A stretch of 64,000 nucleotides of DNA from Chitinophaga ginsengisegetis (GCF_900168065.1 NZ_FUZZ01000005.1:434001-498000); one strand, 5' to 3'. Counted from the first letter of the stretch, positions 18,451 through 26,713 are shown. A program made the numbers and translations. Notes: generated by a model not told the origin, from the letters alone.

Positions 18451-18494
18451 TAAATAAGAAAGCCGCCCAAGTAATTGAGCGGCTTTCTTATTTA
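18451..18494. terminator. Two-way intrinsic terminator
   Basis: 16-base perfect stem (18451-18466 with 18479-18494) and a 12-base loop between the convergent flippase and dapF genes. Confidence 0.88.
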
Positions 18495-18503
18495 TAGTTT
18501 TAA

Positions 18504-19286
18504 TTATTTAGCAATCTCGCCTTCAAACACCAGCGTAGCCGGACCACAGAGCCAGATATTTTCAAAGGTCCGTTCACCGGTTTTGGTGAAGCGTACTTCC
18601 AGTTGTCCGCCTAAAGTTTGTACCGGCACTATGTATTCCTTTTCTTCGGCGCCTGCGAAAGTGAGTGCAGCGGCGGTTACGCCGGTGCCACAGGAGTAGG
18701 TTTCATCTTCCACACCTCTTTCGTAGGTCCGTACAAATATGCCGCTTTCAAATTTCTGTACAAAGTTCACGTTGGTGCCTTCCGCTGCGAAGCGGTCGTT
18801 GTAGCGGATGCCACGGCCTTCGTTAAACACATCTACTGCCTGTACATCTTCCACAAATTTTACAAAATGCGGGGAGCCGGTATTGAGGTAGTAGTAGAGG
18901 GGGCCATGTTCCACATCATCCACATTCTGCATTTTCAGGTTTACCCAGTTGCTGCCATCAATGGTAGCTTCATGTTCTCCGTCGACAGCAATGAAGTAGA
19001 GGTTGCCGTCGCCAACGCCCATTTTATTGGCAAAGGCCACGAGGCATCTGCCGCCGTTACCGCACATGGTGCCTTCGCGGCCATCTGCGTTGTAATATTT
19101 CATGGCAAAGTCGTAGTCTTCACTTTTGTTGAGCAGCATTAAGCCATCGGCGCCGATGCCGAAGCGGCGGTCGCAGAGTTCATTCACCTGTTCGTCTGTA
19201 AGCCAGTCGTATTGCCCTTCCCGGTTGTCCATGATGATAAAATCATTGCCGGTTCCCTGATATTTATAGAAATGAATATTATGCAT
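18504..19286 (-). CDS. dapF: Diaminopimelate epimerase
   Basis: 260 residues. Interconverts LL- and meso-diaminopimelate in the lysine and peptidoglycan pathway. The two catalytic cysteines are in MCGNGGRC (Cys75) and YSCGTGVTA (Cys199), both in textbook motifs, and the N-terminus KYQGTGNDF is conserved. Cytoplasmic and cofactor-free. It lies 30 bases downstream of a nucleoside phosphorylase gene on the same strand, but that gap contains a perfect -7 box 5 bases before the ATG, so it may have its own leaderless promoter. Confidence 0.96.
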   Translation of the reverse strand: MHNIHFYKYQGTGNDFIIMDNREGQYDWLTDEQVNELCDRRFGIGADGLMLLNKSEDYDFAMKYYNADGREGTMCGNGGRCLVAFANKMGVGDGNLYFIAVDGEHEATIDGSNWVNLKMQNVDDVEHGPLYYYLNTGSPHFVKFVEDVQAVDVFNEGRGIRYNDRFAAEGTNVNFVQKFESGIFVRTYERGVEDETYSCGTGVTAAALTFAGAEEKEYIVPVQTLGGQLEVRFTKTGERTFENIWLCGPATLVFEGEIAK

Positions 19287-19291
19287 GGGTA

Positions 19292-19299
19292 CAAAGATA
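19292..19299 (-). promoter_or_regulatory. -7 box immediately before the dapF start
   Basis: The minus strand reads TATCTTTG, an exact TAnnTTTG match, 5 bases before the ATG at 19286. The gap is AT-rich, which raises the chance of coincidence. No -33 TTTG at the normal distance. Confidence 0.42.
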
Positions 19300-19316
19300 A
19301 AAAATTAATGCCGTTG

Positions 19317-20195
19317 TTAAATAGCGGCGATGATCCCCAGTCCTTTTTCAATCATTGCTGCCACTGCTGCGCCGCCGTCTTTGCTGAATTCCTGGCGGAT
19401 ACGGTTGGCAACGATGGCGCTTATGGAAAGGCATTCGTGCCCCAGTACGCGGCCCATGCCGTAGATGCCGGAAGTTTCCATTTCAAAGTTGGTGATGCGG
19501 TGGTGTTCGTAGTTGAAGCTGGTGAGCTTATCGATCAGGTCTGGATTAGACAGGGCTCCCCGGAGTACGCGGCCCTGCGGTGCATAAAAACCCGGGCAGG
19601 TAACGGTGATGCCTGTATGAAAACCATCCGTGAAATGTTCCTGTAGTTTTGCGGATGCTTCAAAGAGACAAGGATTGGCGCCGCCGGGCTGGAGGAATAC
19701 CTGTCCGCGGAACGACTCTAACAATTGCTTCTCTGCGCTGGTATTTTCAAACACATAATAGTTCATGAGGTTGTCGAGGCCAAGCCCGTGCGACGATACC
19801 ACGAAACTATCCACCGGTATGTTTTCCTGCAGCGCGCCGGAAGTGCCGAGGCGGATGATTTGCAGGGAAGTGAGTGTTGGTTTTACCTGGCGTGTTTCAA
19901 AATCTATATTTACGAGTGCATCCAGTTCATTGAGTACGATATCGATATTATCGGTGCCGATGCCGGTAGAAACTACGGAGAGTCGTTTGTTGCCGATATA
20001 GCCGGTATGCGTTACAAATTCACGGTGCTGATATTTACCTTCTATTTTATCAAAGTGTTTGCTTACTTCACCGACACGGTCAGGATCGCCTACGGTGATG
20101 ATGGTATGAGCCAGTTCATCCGGTCTTACGTCGAGATGATATATGGCTCCGCGGTTGTTGATGATCAGTTCTGATGCTGCAATACGATTATCCAT
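19317..20195 (-). CDS. Nucleoside phosphorylase (uridine phosphorylase-like)
   Basis: 292 residues of the PNP/UDP family: the phosphate-binding TVGDPDRVGEVS near the N-terminus, and the C-terminal NFEMETSGIYGMGRVLGHE, where Met-Glu contact the ribose. Catalyses reversible phosphorolysis of a nucleoside (probably uridine or a related one) to base and ribose-1-phosphate. Cytoplasmic. The following gene on the strand is dapF. Uridine specificity is a family-level guess. Confidence 0.9.
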   Translation of the reverse strand: MDNRIAASELIINNRGAIYHLDVRPDELAHTIITVGDPDRVGEVSKHFDKIEGKYQHREFVTHTGYIGNKRLSVVSTGIGTDNIDIVLNELDALVNIDFETRQVKPTLTSLQIIRLGTSGALQENIPVDSFVVSSHGLGLDNLMNYYVFENTSAEKQLLESFRGQVFLQPGGANPCLFEASAKLQEHFTDGFHTGITVTCPGFYAPQGRVLRGALSNPDLIDKLTSFNYEHHRITNFEMETSGIYGMGRVLGHECLSISAIVANRIRQEFSKDGGAAVAAMIEKGLGIIAAI

Positions 20196-20304
20196 TGTAC
20201 TAATTTTTATTTTTCACAAATCAACATTTCCTGTTTTCCTGCCTCAATATTCCTTTGTTCTGCTATATTATCAAAATATTTTTTCAGATATTTTTTAAAT
20301 AATA

Positions 20305-20335
20305 TTTGGTGGTTGTTAGAAATTCACTACTTTTG
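20305..20335 (+). promoter_or_regulatory. Promoter of tRNA-Cys
   Basis: Textbook Bacteroidota promoter: -33 TTTG at 20305-20308 and -7 TACTTTTG at 20328-20335, with a 19-base spacer. The tRNA starts 66 bases after the -7 box. Confidence 0.85.
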
Positions 20336-20400
20336 CAATCCCACAAAACGAATGAGATGTACGCCAGTGGGGGACTTACGGCGAACATTTTGAAACTGAT

Positions 20401-20471
20401 GGTTCCGTGGCCGAGTGGCTAGGCAGAGGTCTGCAAAACCTCGTACAGCGGTTCGAATCCGCTCGGAACCT
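20401..20471 (+). tRNA. tRNA-Cys (anticodon GCA)
   Basis: 71 bases folding into a full cloverleaf: acceptor stem GGTTCCG/CGGAACC, T-arm AGCGG-loop-CCGCT, anticodon loop with GCA at about 20433-20435. The discriminator base is T, the identity element expected for cysteine. The CCA end is not encoded. Confidence 0.97.
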
Positions 20472-20488
20472 CTACATATCTTCTTCTT

Positions 20489-20513
20489 AAAGCCGCGTAA
20501 ACCGCGGCTTTTT
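20489..20513 (+). terminator. Terminator of tRNA-Cys
   Basis: AAAGCCGCG and CGCGGCTTT arms around a short loop, followed by a T-run, 18 bases after the tRNA. Confidence 0.85.
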
Positions 20514-20587
20514 CATTTCCGGTAAGACTTTAATGGATTTTAGCAATAACAGAGAGGCATATTTATGTGCTATTGCTGGGATATGGT

Positions 20588-20642
20588 ATACCCGGCGTAT
20601 TCCCGGGGTATCTATGAAGCATCCACGGCGTATAGGTGGACT
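20588..20642 (+). repeat. Degenerate 11-base-period array (first locus)
   Basis: Five consecutive 11-base units all beginning AT: ATACCCGGCGT, ATTCCCGGGGT, ATCTATGAAGC, ATCCACGGCGT, ATAGGTGGACT. It lies in the gene-free stretch 20514-20937 between tRNA-Cys and the GNAT gene. The same period, with units also beginning AT, recurs at 55989-56120. Confidence 0.6.
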
Positions 20643-20882
20643 TGATGCGGAGATGCCCGCTGCTGGCTGGCTTCAGGGGTAAAAAAGAAATAATGCAAAG
20701 TATGCTGAAATATCAACTCAAAAGATTATATTGCATACCCCGCAAGAGGCAGGTGAGGTTATCAGAAGGCAAGAGATTTATCAATAATTTACTATAGCTA
20801 TCTAAACACAGCGTGTGTAATTGATAATAAAGATATCGGCGGCATTTTCTATTAAAATATGGAGCTGCCATCATTTTCCGGT

Positions 20883-20914
20883 CAACAAGCCTTCTGCATG
20901 CAGAAGGCTTGTTG
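20883..20914. other. Perfect 32-base palindrome
   Basis: Bases 20883-20914 read identically on both strands (arms CAACAAGCCTTCTGCA and its complement, no loop). The centre is 45 bases before the GNAT start at 20944. A weak T-rich stretch (GCGTTTTA) follows on the plus strand. It could be an extended terminator hairpin or a binding site for a dimeric regulator. Nothing else in 20643-20937 looks coding. Confidence 0.75.
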
Positions 20915-20943
20915 CGTTTTATATACATTAAAAAGAAGTGGTT

Positions 20944-21438
20944 ATGACAGAGATTATTAAAGTAACCGCCGAAGATTCCAAGCACCTGAACCAGGTGAAG
21001 CTGCTTTTTCGCGAATATGCCAATTGGCTAAATGTAGATCTTAGTTTTCAGCAATTTGAAGATGAGCTGGCAAACCTGCCGGGTGTGTATGTGCCTCCAA
21101 CAGGTGCATTGTTCCTGGCATTGGTAGATGGACAGCTGGCCGGATGTGTAGCTATCCGGTCGTTTGACGACAGTACAGCTACTGCAGAAATGAAGCGTCT
21201 TTTTGTAAAGGATGCCTTTAAAGGACATGGTGTTGGGAAAGCCCTTGCCAGTGCAGCTATTGCAGAGAGCCGCGAGCTTGGATACAAGCGGATCCTGCTG
21301 GATACATTAGCGCATATGCGTCCTGCAATTGATTTGTACACTTCACTCGGATTTCAGCCGATAGCTGCGTATTATGATAATCCGATCAGCGACGCGGTGT
21401 ATTTGTCGTTGAATATTGAAGAAGACAGTTTAACTTAA
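20944..21438 (+). CDS. GNAT family N-acetyltransferase
   Basis: 164 residues. The start ATG at 20944 is preferred over a GTG two codons upstream because AAGAAG lies 6 bases before it. Acetyl-CoA-binding motif A is clear: MKRLFVKDAFKGHGVGKAL, followed by AESRELGYKRILLDTL and the DLYTSLGFQ motif near the C-terminus. Cytoplasmic transferase of acetyl groups to an amine; substrate unknown. Single gene preceded by the 32-base palindrome. Confidence 0.9.
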   Translation: MTEIIKVTAEDSKHLNQVKLLFREYANWLNVDLSFQQFEDELANLPGVYVPPTGALFLALVDGQLAGCVAIRSFDDSTATAEMKRLFVKDAFKGHGVGKALASAAIAESRELGYKRILLDTLAHMRPAIDLYTSLGFQPIAAYYDNPISDAVYLSLNIEEDSLT

Positions 21439-21470
21439 AAAAAATGCAGCGGAGGATTTCCTCCGCTGCA
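21437..21470 (-). terminator. Terminator of the DUF1080 gene
   Basis: 12-base stem TGCAGCGGAGGA with its complement (21445-21456, 21459-21470). Eight A on the plus strand at 21437-21444 give the U-run for the minus-strand transcript. It may also slow the converging GNAT transcript. Confidence 0.82.
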
Positions 21471-21492
21471 TAACATATAAAAGGATGATGGC

Positions 21493-22230
21493 TTACAGGG
21501 GTCTTATCCAGATGTTCCTGAAGCTTACCGGATTTCCGTGGTCCTGCAGTGCGATGGATTTAGCACCGTGTTTTACATAGGTTGGTTTGCCGATATATTC
21601 TGTTTTACCTTCCAACTCCACATTATTCTGCACCAGTACGCCATTTTGCAGTACAGTGGCTCTTGCAGGAGATTTCAGGGAACCGTCGCTATTAAAGCGG
21701 GGAGCGGTCCAGATCACATCATAGGTTTGCCATTCGCCTGGTTTTTTGCAGGCATTTACCAATGGAATTTTTTGTTTGTAGAAGCTGCCGGCCTGCCCGT
21801 TGGAGTAGGTACGGTTATTATAGTTGTCCAATACCTGCAGTTCGTATTGTTCCTGCATAAAGATACCGCTGTTGCCGCGGCCCTGGCTTTCGCCTTTTAC
21901 TTCAGCAGGAGTGCGCCATTCGATGTGCAGCTGGAAGTCTTCAAACTGTTCCTTTGTTTTGATAACGCCACCTCCTTTTACAACGGTCATAGCATCGTCT
22001 TTCACTTCCCATTTGGCCGGGCCTCCTTTTTCTGATTCCCAGCTGTCGAGGTTCTTTCCATTAAACAGTACGATGGCATCTGACGGCGCCGTAAGGGTTT
22101 CTGTGCCGGGTGTAATTACTTTTGGTACCGGCTCCCATACTTCCGTGGCTTCAGGCTTCATCTGCTCTTTGTTTTGTGCTGCTGCGCTAACGGCGAGCAG
22201 GGTACAGGCAGATAACAGTAACGTACGCAT
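21493..22230 (-). CDS. Secreted DUF1080 protein (3-keto-disaccharide hydrolase family)
   Basis: 245 residues with a signal peptide ending near AAAQ (residues 1-18). The rest is a DUF1080 jelly-roll: LFNGKNLDSWE, WEVKDDAMTVVKGGGVIKTKEQFEDFQLHIEWRTP (split here only by naming), NSGIFMQ and YELQVLDNY are the typical stretches. The family is related to LamG/GH16-like folds, and members act on 3-keto-glycosides. It follows a Gfo/Idh/MocA gene on the same strand by 49 bases, a pairing seen often in Bacteroidota and consistent with 3-keto sugar metabolism. Confidence 0.88.
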   Translation of the reverse strand: MRTLLLSACTLLAVSAAAQNKEQMKPEATEVWEPVPKVITPGTETLTAPSDAIVLFNGKNLDSWESEKGGPAKWEVKDDAMTVVKGGGVIKTKEQFEDFQLHIEWRTPAEVKGESQGRGNSGIFMQEQYELQVLDNYNNRTYSNGQAGSFYKQKIPLVNACKKPGEWQTYDVIWTAPRFNSDGSLKSPARATVLQNGVLVQNNVELEGKTEYIGKPTYVKHGAKSIALQDHGNPVSFRNIWIRPL

Positions 22231-22279
22231 GTGTCTTTTATTTTTTTTCGGGTAGATGATATTTAAATTATGTTTTCGT

Positions 22280-23602
22280 TCAGGCGGTAACGTTAGGCAG
22301 ATGGTACCCGTTATGGTATTCTGCTGCTAACAGTTTGTTGGCATCGCTGTCGGTGAACTTACCTGTTTGCTGATCCCAGTACACTTTTTTACCGGTGCGA
22401 TAGGCGATATTACCCATTTGTGCGGTAGTGGCCACGAGAGAGCCCACCTGTACGGAAGCATGGAGGTCGTCCAGTTTCCTGGATTTTATTACTTCCACAA
22501 AGTTGGTAGTATGGAGGTCGAGGCCGTTATCAACGGATTTTTGGCGTGGTACGGCTTCCATTTTTCCTTTTTCGGGGATTACTTCCCAACCGCCGCGGTC
22601 CAGCACCAGCGTACCGTTGTTGCCAATGAAGGCAATACCGTGATCGCGTCCGTAAGGGCCACCATCAATACCTATGGCCTGTTCCCACTGAATGTTATAG
22701 TCTTCAAATTCATAAACGGTAGTGAGTGTATCCGGTGTTTCGGCTGCATCATCGGGGTAGGCGAATTTACCGCCTGCGGCCATGATGGATTTGGGTGCAC
22801 CGGATTTCATGCCCAGCAGGGCGTAGTCGAGGAGATGCACGCCCCAGTCGGTCATTAAGCCGCCTGCATAATCCCAATACCAGCGGAAGTTGAAGTGGAA
22901 GCGGTTGGGGTTAAAAGGCCGTGTGGTGGCGGGCCCCAGCCAGGCTTTGTAATCCACGCCTGCAGGTGGAGTGCCGTCTGGTTTTACGGGAATGGATTTC
23001 ATCCAGCCCATATAGGCCCAGGCTTTTACCAGGCGAACCTTACCCAGTTTGCCGGAATGCACAAATTCGATGGCATCTTTGAAGTGTTTTTGGCTGCGTT
23101 GCCATTGACCTACCTGTACGGCGCGGTTATATTTCTGTTGTGCGCCTACCATTGAGCGGCATTCTATGATAGAGTTGCCCATTGGTTTTTCTACGTATAC
23201 ATCTTTACCGGCGGCGCAGGCATCTGTCATTTGCAGACAATGCCAGTGGTCGGGTGTACCGATAACAACGGCATCGATGTTTTTATCTTCCAGGAGCTTG
23301 CGGTAGTCGCTGTAGGCTTTTACTTTGATGCCTTTCTGCGCGAGTTCGGCCACCCGTTTGTCCAGCACGTTTTTGTCCACGTCGCAGAGGGCAACGCATT
23401 GTGCAGCGGGGTTTTTCAGCATGGAGGTGAGGTCTGCCCATCCCATGCCGTTAATGCCGATGGCGGCTACATTGAGCCGGTCGCTGGCGGCTACTGTTCG
23501 CAATGGAAATGCCTGCAGCCCGGCGGGCAGTGCAGACACCAGACCTGCTCCGGCCATCAACGTGGAGGCAGATTTGATAAAGTTTCTTCGGGAATTATTC
23601 AT
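22280..23602 (-). CDS. Tat-exported Gfo/Idh/MocA family oxidoreductase
   Basis: 440 residues. N-terminal twin-arginine signal (SRRNFIK, then a hydrophobic stretch to about residue 30), so folded and exported with its cofactor. NAD(P)-binding region NVAAIGINGMG; catalytic EKP-like motif VYVEKPMGNS; C-terminal alpha/beta domain with WYWDYAGGLMTDWGVHLLD, which holds the conserved Asp/His pair of the family. Oxidises or reduces a sugar hydroxyl, or acts as a glycosidase by transient oxidation in some relatives. Operon partner of the DUF1080 gene downstream. Confidence 0.9.
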   Translation of the reverse strand: MNNSRRNFIKSASTLMAGAGLVSALPAGLQAFPLRTVAASDRLNVAAIGINGMGWADLTSMLKNPAAQCVALCDVDKNVLDKRVAELAQKGIKVKAYSDYRKLLEDKNIDAVVIGTPDHWHCLQMTDACAAGKDVYVEKPMGNSIIECRSMVGAQQKYNRAVQVGQWQRSQKHFKDAIEFVHSGKLGKVRLVKAWAYMGWMKSIPVKPDGTPPAGVDYKAWLGPATTRPFNPNRFHFNFRWYWDYAGGLMTDWGVHLLDYALLGMKSGAPKSIMAAGGKFAYPDDAAETPDTLTTVYEFEDYNIQWEQAIGIDGGPYGRDHGIAFIGNNGTLVLDRGGWEVIPEKGKMEAVPRQKSVDNGLDLHTTNFVEVIKSRKLDDLHASVQVGSLVATTAQMGNIAYRTGKKVYWDQQTGKFTDSDANKLLAAEYHNGYHLPNVTA

Positions 23603-23695
23603 GTAATAAAACGTTTTGTGGAATTGTTAAAATGACAATTAAAAATACAAAATAGGGAAAAAAGCGGATTTATTTGTGCGGATTTTATGAGCGGT

Positions 23696-23712
23696 GGGGA
23701 TCGCCTCCGGCG
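23696..23712 (+). repeat. 17-base direct repeat, copy 1
   Basis: GGGGATCGCCTCCGGCG, with ATCGCC-TCC-GGCGAT forming a small hairpin in this copy. An identical 17-mer lies at 26653-26669 on the same strand; together they bracket the MoxR-VWA pair. The stretch 23603-23907 holds no gene; it contains this repeat, the repeat at 23715-23764 and a terminator. Confidence 0.65.
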
Positions 23713-23714
23713 AT

Positions 23715-23764
23715 GAAAATTGTCTTGGAGCAGGATTGAACTGATTACATGGATTACGCTGATT
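23715..23764 (-). repeat. Dispersed intergenic repeat, copy B (inverted)
   Basis: Read on the minus strand it gives three 9-base units beginning AATC, then AATCCTGCTCC and AAGACAATTTTC, closely matching copy A at 166-214. Confidence 0.7.
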
Positions 23765-23855
23765 TTATTTTTTTCTTTGGGAACTGGAATATTTTAGATG
23801 GGAGCTTTTGGGAGCAAGGTATCCATCTTGCTATTTAAATATTATTTTAAAATAG

Positions 23856-23888
23856 TATCGGCGTAATCACTGAATGATTACGCCGATA
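23856..23888 (-). terminator. Terminator after the MoxR gene
   Basis: 13-base perfect stem TATCGGCGTAATC with its complement (23856-23868, 23876-23888), 7-base loop, then an AT-rich stretch in the minus direction. It lies 20 bases past the MoxR stop. Confidence 0.75.
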
Positions 23889-23907
23889 TTAAACAAGAGC
23901 ATTGATG

Positions 23908-25416
23908 CTATTCCTCCTCCGGTTCTTCGCTTTCCCCACCAAGACTGAAGTTCATCATAGTGCCCAGCAGATCGCTGAAGCGTGTTTCGTTTTCCACTAC
24001 TTTTTTGCTGATGAGCGAGTAGGACGAGAGGCCATGCAGCACGAACTCCATGAGCAGCAGGGCTTCTTTGCTGTTGGCTTTCGGGAAGCGGGCTTTGATG
24101 AGATCTTTCAGACCTTCTACTTTACTGAGGGTAGCATCGTATTGTTTGTCGCTGATATCCTGCAGGAGTTGAACGGAGTTACCTTTATCGAACCACTGAA
24201 TCACGCTACGGTAGGGGTTTTCAGCGGGTGCGCCGGCTTTCTTTTTCTTAAAGGAGTCCGGGTTGGGGAAGTAGATGGCAAAGAGCGTGCGGATGGCTTT
24301 GTCGAGCAGGTTATGGGCTACCTGGAGCGGGCCTTCCTGTTCGCCTTCGTATACCAGTTCTATTTTCCCGGTGATGGCAGGAATGATGGCCTGCAGATCG
24401 GCGATGCGTACCTGTGTTTCCTTTTCCTTGTTGATGATGGCGCGTCGTTCGCCGGCGCTCACCGCGTTTTCGTAGGCGGCGATGGTTAAGCGGGCAGATA
24501 CACCGCTTTTCTTATCAACGTATTCACTGGAGCGGGCTTCAAAGGACACCTGTTCGATAAGGCGTTTCACCATATCGGCGATTTGTACTTTGGCCTGTTG
24601 CTCTTCGTGGATATCGGCTTCCTGTTCTGTGATGAGCAGGGAGTTTTCTATTGTTTTCGGGTAGTGGGTAATGATCTGGCTTTCGATCCTGTCTTTCAGC
24701 GGTGTTACAATAGAACCGCGGTTCGTATAGTCTTCCGGGTTAGCCGTGAAGATAAACAGTATATCCAGCGGCATTCTCACTTTGAAGCCCCTGATCTGTA
24801 TATCGCCTTCCTGGAGGATGTTAAACAGGGATACCTGTATGCGTGCCTGGAGGTCGGGGAGTTCGTTGATCACAAAGATGCCGCGGTTTGACCGTGGAAT
24901 GATACCGAAGTGGATCACTCTTTCATCTGCGTAGCTGAGTTTCAGGTTGGCGGCTTTGATAGGATCGATATCGCCCACGAGGTCGGCTACGGAAACGTCC
25001 GGAGTGGCGAGTTTTTCGCCATACCGTGCGCTGCTGTGGAGCCACGTGATGGGTGTCTGGTCGCCTTTTTCGGCGATCAGGTCTTTCGCGTAGCGGGAGA
25101 GCGGGTGAAAGGGATCATCATTTACTTCAGATCCTTCCACTACGGGAATATATTCATCCAGCAGGTCGGTCATCTGGCGGGCCATGCGTGTTTTCGCCTG
25201 ACCACGTAACCCGAGGAAGAGGATATTATGTCTTGAGAGCAGGGCTCTTTCTGTATCGGGGATCACGGTATCTTCATAGCCGATGATGCCAGGGAAAGTG
25301 CTTTCTTTTTCTTTTAGTTTTTTGATCAGGTTACGCCTGATCTCTTCTTTTACGGAAACTGGTTTATAGCCGCTTTTTTTGAGTTCGCCTAGTGTTTTTA
25401 TGTTTGTGTTCATCAT
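23908..25416 (-). CDS. MoxR-like AAA+ ATPase (magnesium chelatase-like)
   Basis: 502 residues. Walker A is GLRGQAKT (residues 69-76). The Walker B region is GIFVINELPDL, where Asn-Glu replaces the common Asp-Glu; this appears normal for the subfamily. The sensor stretch FTANPEDYTNRG and the arginine-finger region TPLKDRIESQI follow. MoxR ATPases work as chaperones with VWA proteins, loading metal or remodelling complexes. Second gene of a two-gene unit after the VWA gene (78 bases). The C-terminal 130 residues, ending in an acidic Glu-rich tail, are not part of the AAA core. Confidence 0.9.
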   Translation of the reverse strand: MMNTNIKTLGELKKSGYKPVSVKEEIRRNLIKKLKEKESTFPGIIGYEDTVIPDTERALLSRHNILFLGLRGQAKTRMARQMTDLLDEYIPVVEGSEVNDDPFHPLSRYAKDLIAEKGDQTPITWLHSSARYGEKLATPDVSVADLVGDIDPIKAANLKLSYADERVIHFGIIPRSNRGIFVINELPDLQARIQVSLFNILQEGDIQIRGFKVRMPLDILFIFTANPEDYTNRGSIVTPLKDRIESQIITHYPKTIENSLLITEQEADIHEEQQAKVQIADMVKRLIEQVSFEARSSEYVDKKSGVSARLTIAAYENAVSAGERRAIINKEKETQVRIADLQAIIPAITGKIELVYEGEQEGPLQVAHNLLDKAIRTLFAIYFPNPDSFKKKKAGAPAENPYRSVIQWFDKGNSVQLLQDISDKQYDATLSKVEGLKDLIKARFPKANSKEALLLMEFVLHGLSSYSLISKKVVENETRFSDLLGTMMNFSLGGESEEPEEE

Positions 25417-25494
25417 TGATAATTACGCATTACAAATTGGCAGTAGTTTCTGGCGGATGCGGAGATCCGTTTTTCACTATGCTGCTGTTTACTA

Positions 25495-26589
25495 TTAATA
25501 AAACTTTCTTTTACCGCTTTCGAAATCGCGGAAAAGAAACTGTCCCAGTTTATCGGTGCCGGAAAAGAAGGCTTTACCGCTGTTGGTTTCGGTAAATTCT
25601 GTTACGAACTTCTGGAGCCACGGATCTGTAGCCACCATGAAAGTGGTGATAGGTATTTTCAGTTTTTTGCATTGGGCGGCCAGGTTGAGGGTACGGTTGA
25701 GTATTTTCCTGTCGAGGCCAAAGCTGTTTTTATAATACTGTGATCCAATTTTCAGGCAGGTGGGCTTTCCATCTGTGATCATAAAGATCTGTTTGTTCGG
25801 ATTGCGCCTGCGGCGGAGCAGATCCATCGCCAGTTCCAGTCCTGCTACGGTATTGGTATGGAAGGGGCCAACCTGCAGATAGGGAAGGTCTTTGATTTCT
25901 ATCTGCCAGGCGTCATTTCCAAACACAATGATGTCGAGGGTATCCTTCGGATACCGCGTGGTGATCAGTTCTGCCAGCGCCATTGCCACTTTTTTTGCAG
26001 GCGTGATCCTGTCTTCCCCGTAAAGGATCATGGAATGGGAGATATCGATCATCAGGGCGGTAGACGTTTGTGTTTTGAAGTCGGTTTCTTTTACTTCCAG
26101 GTCGTCCTGGCTGATGGAGAAACTGTCTATACCGTGATTGATCTGCGCGTTACGGATGGAGGCGGTAATGTCCAGCTGATCTACGCCATCGCCAAATTCA
26201 AAGGGGCGGGTTTCGGCATTGAGTTCATCGCCCATGCCGGATTTGCGGACATTATGATTGCCGGTAGCTGATTTTTTCAGTTTACCGAAGATTTCTTCCA
26301 ATGCGTTTTTACGGATGGTTTGTTCTCCTTTGGAAGTAATTTCTATGGCGCCGCTTTCCTCGTTTTCACGGATGTATCCTTTATCTTTCAACTCCTGAAT
26401 AAAATCGCCGATACCGTATTCCTGGCTGGTGAGATTATATTCGTTGTCCAGCTCGGTGAGCCATTGCAGGGCTTCTGACACGTCTCCGCTGGTGTAGGTG
26501 AGGAGTTGGGTGAAAAGGTCCAGTAGTTTCTGGAAAGGTGGTTTTTTGTTTTCGTCCGGGTTGAACCTGGTAAATTGTATTCCTCTCAT
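25495..26589 (-). CDS. VWA domain protein, MoxR partner
   Basis: 364 residues with a von Willebrand factor A domain in the C-terminal 200 residues. The metal-ion-dependent adhesion site is intact: MIDISHSM (DxSxS), with the later threonine and ITDGKPT. The N-terminal 150 residues are helical and charged, with an HTH-like stretch at about residues 40-100. Paired with the MoxR ATPase downstream. Cytoplasmic as far as visible (no signal or membrane segment), unlike BatA/BatB proteins. Confidence 0.88.
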   Translation of the reverse strand: MRGIQFTRFNPDENKKPPFQKLLDLFTQLLTYTSGDVSEALQWLTELDNEYNLTSQEYGIGDFIQELKDKGYIRENEESGAIEITSKGEQTIRKNALEEIFGKLKKSATGNHNVRKSGMGDELNAETRPFEFGDGVDQLDITASIRNAQINHGIDSFSISQDDLEVKETDFKTQTSTALMIDISHSMILYGEDRITPAKKVAMALAELITTRYPKDTLDIIVFGNDAWQIEIKDLPYLQVGPFHTNTVAGLELAMDLLRRRRNPNKQIFMITDGKPTCLKIGSQYYKNSFGLDRKILNRTLNLAAQCKKLKIPITTFMVATDPWLQKFVTEFTETNSGKAFFSGTDKLGQFLFRDFESGKRKFY

Positions 26590-26652
26590 AGCTTAGCTCA
26601 TCTTCTGAATTAAATTTACCACTTTTCGCGGAGAAAGTGCAACCTCCGGGGA

Positions 26653-26669
26653 GGGGATCGCCTCCGGCG
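26653..26669 (+). repeat. 17-base direct repeat, copy 2
   Basis: Identical to 23696-23712 (GGGGATCGCCTCCGGCG), same strand, 2.96 kb apart. It lies 64 bases upstream of the VWA gene start and about 85 bases before the sugar isomerase-like gene. Confidence 0.65.
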
Positions 26670-26713
26670 GAAGTAATCTACCGTGATTTTCTTCTCCTAA
26701 AACTTGCATTTTA

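Noticed and set aside
20713-20985. 90-codon frame on the minus strand between tRNA-Cys and the GNAT gene
   Set aside because: It runs into the GNAT start, crosses the palindrome, and its product looks like random low-complexity sequence.
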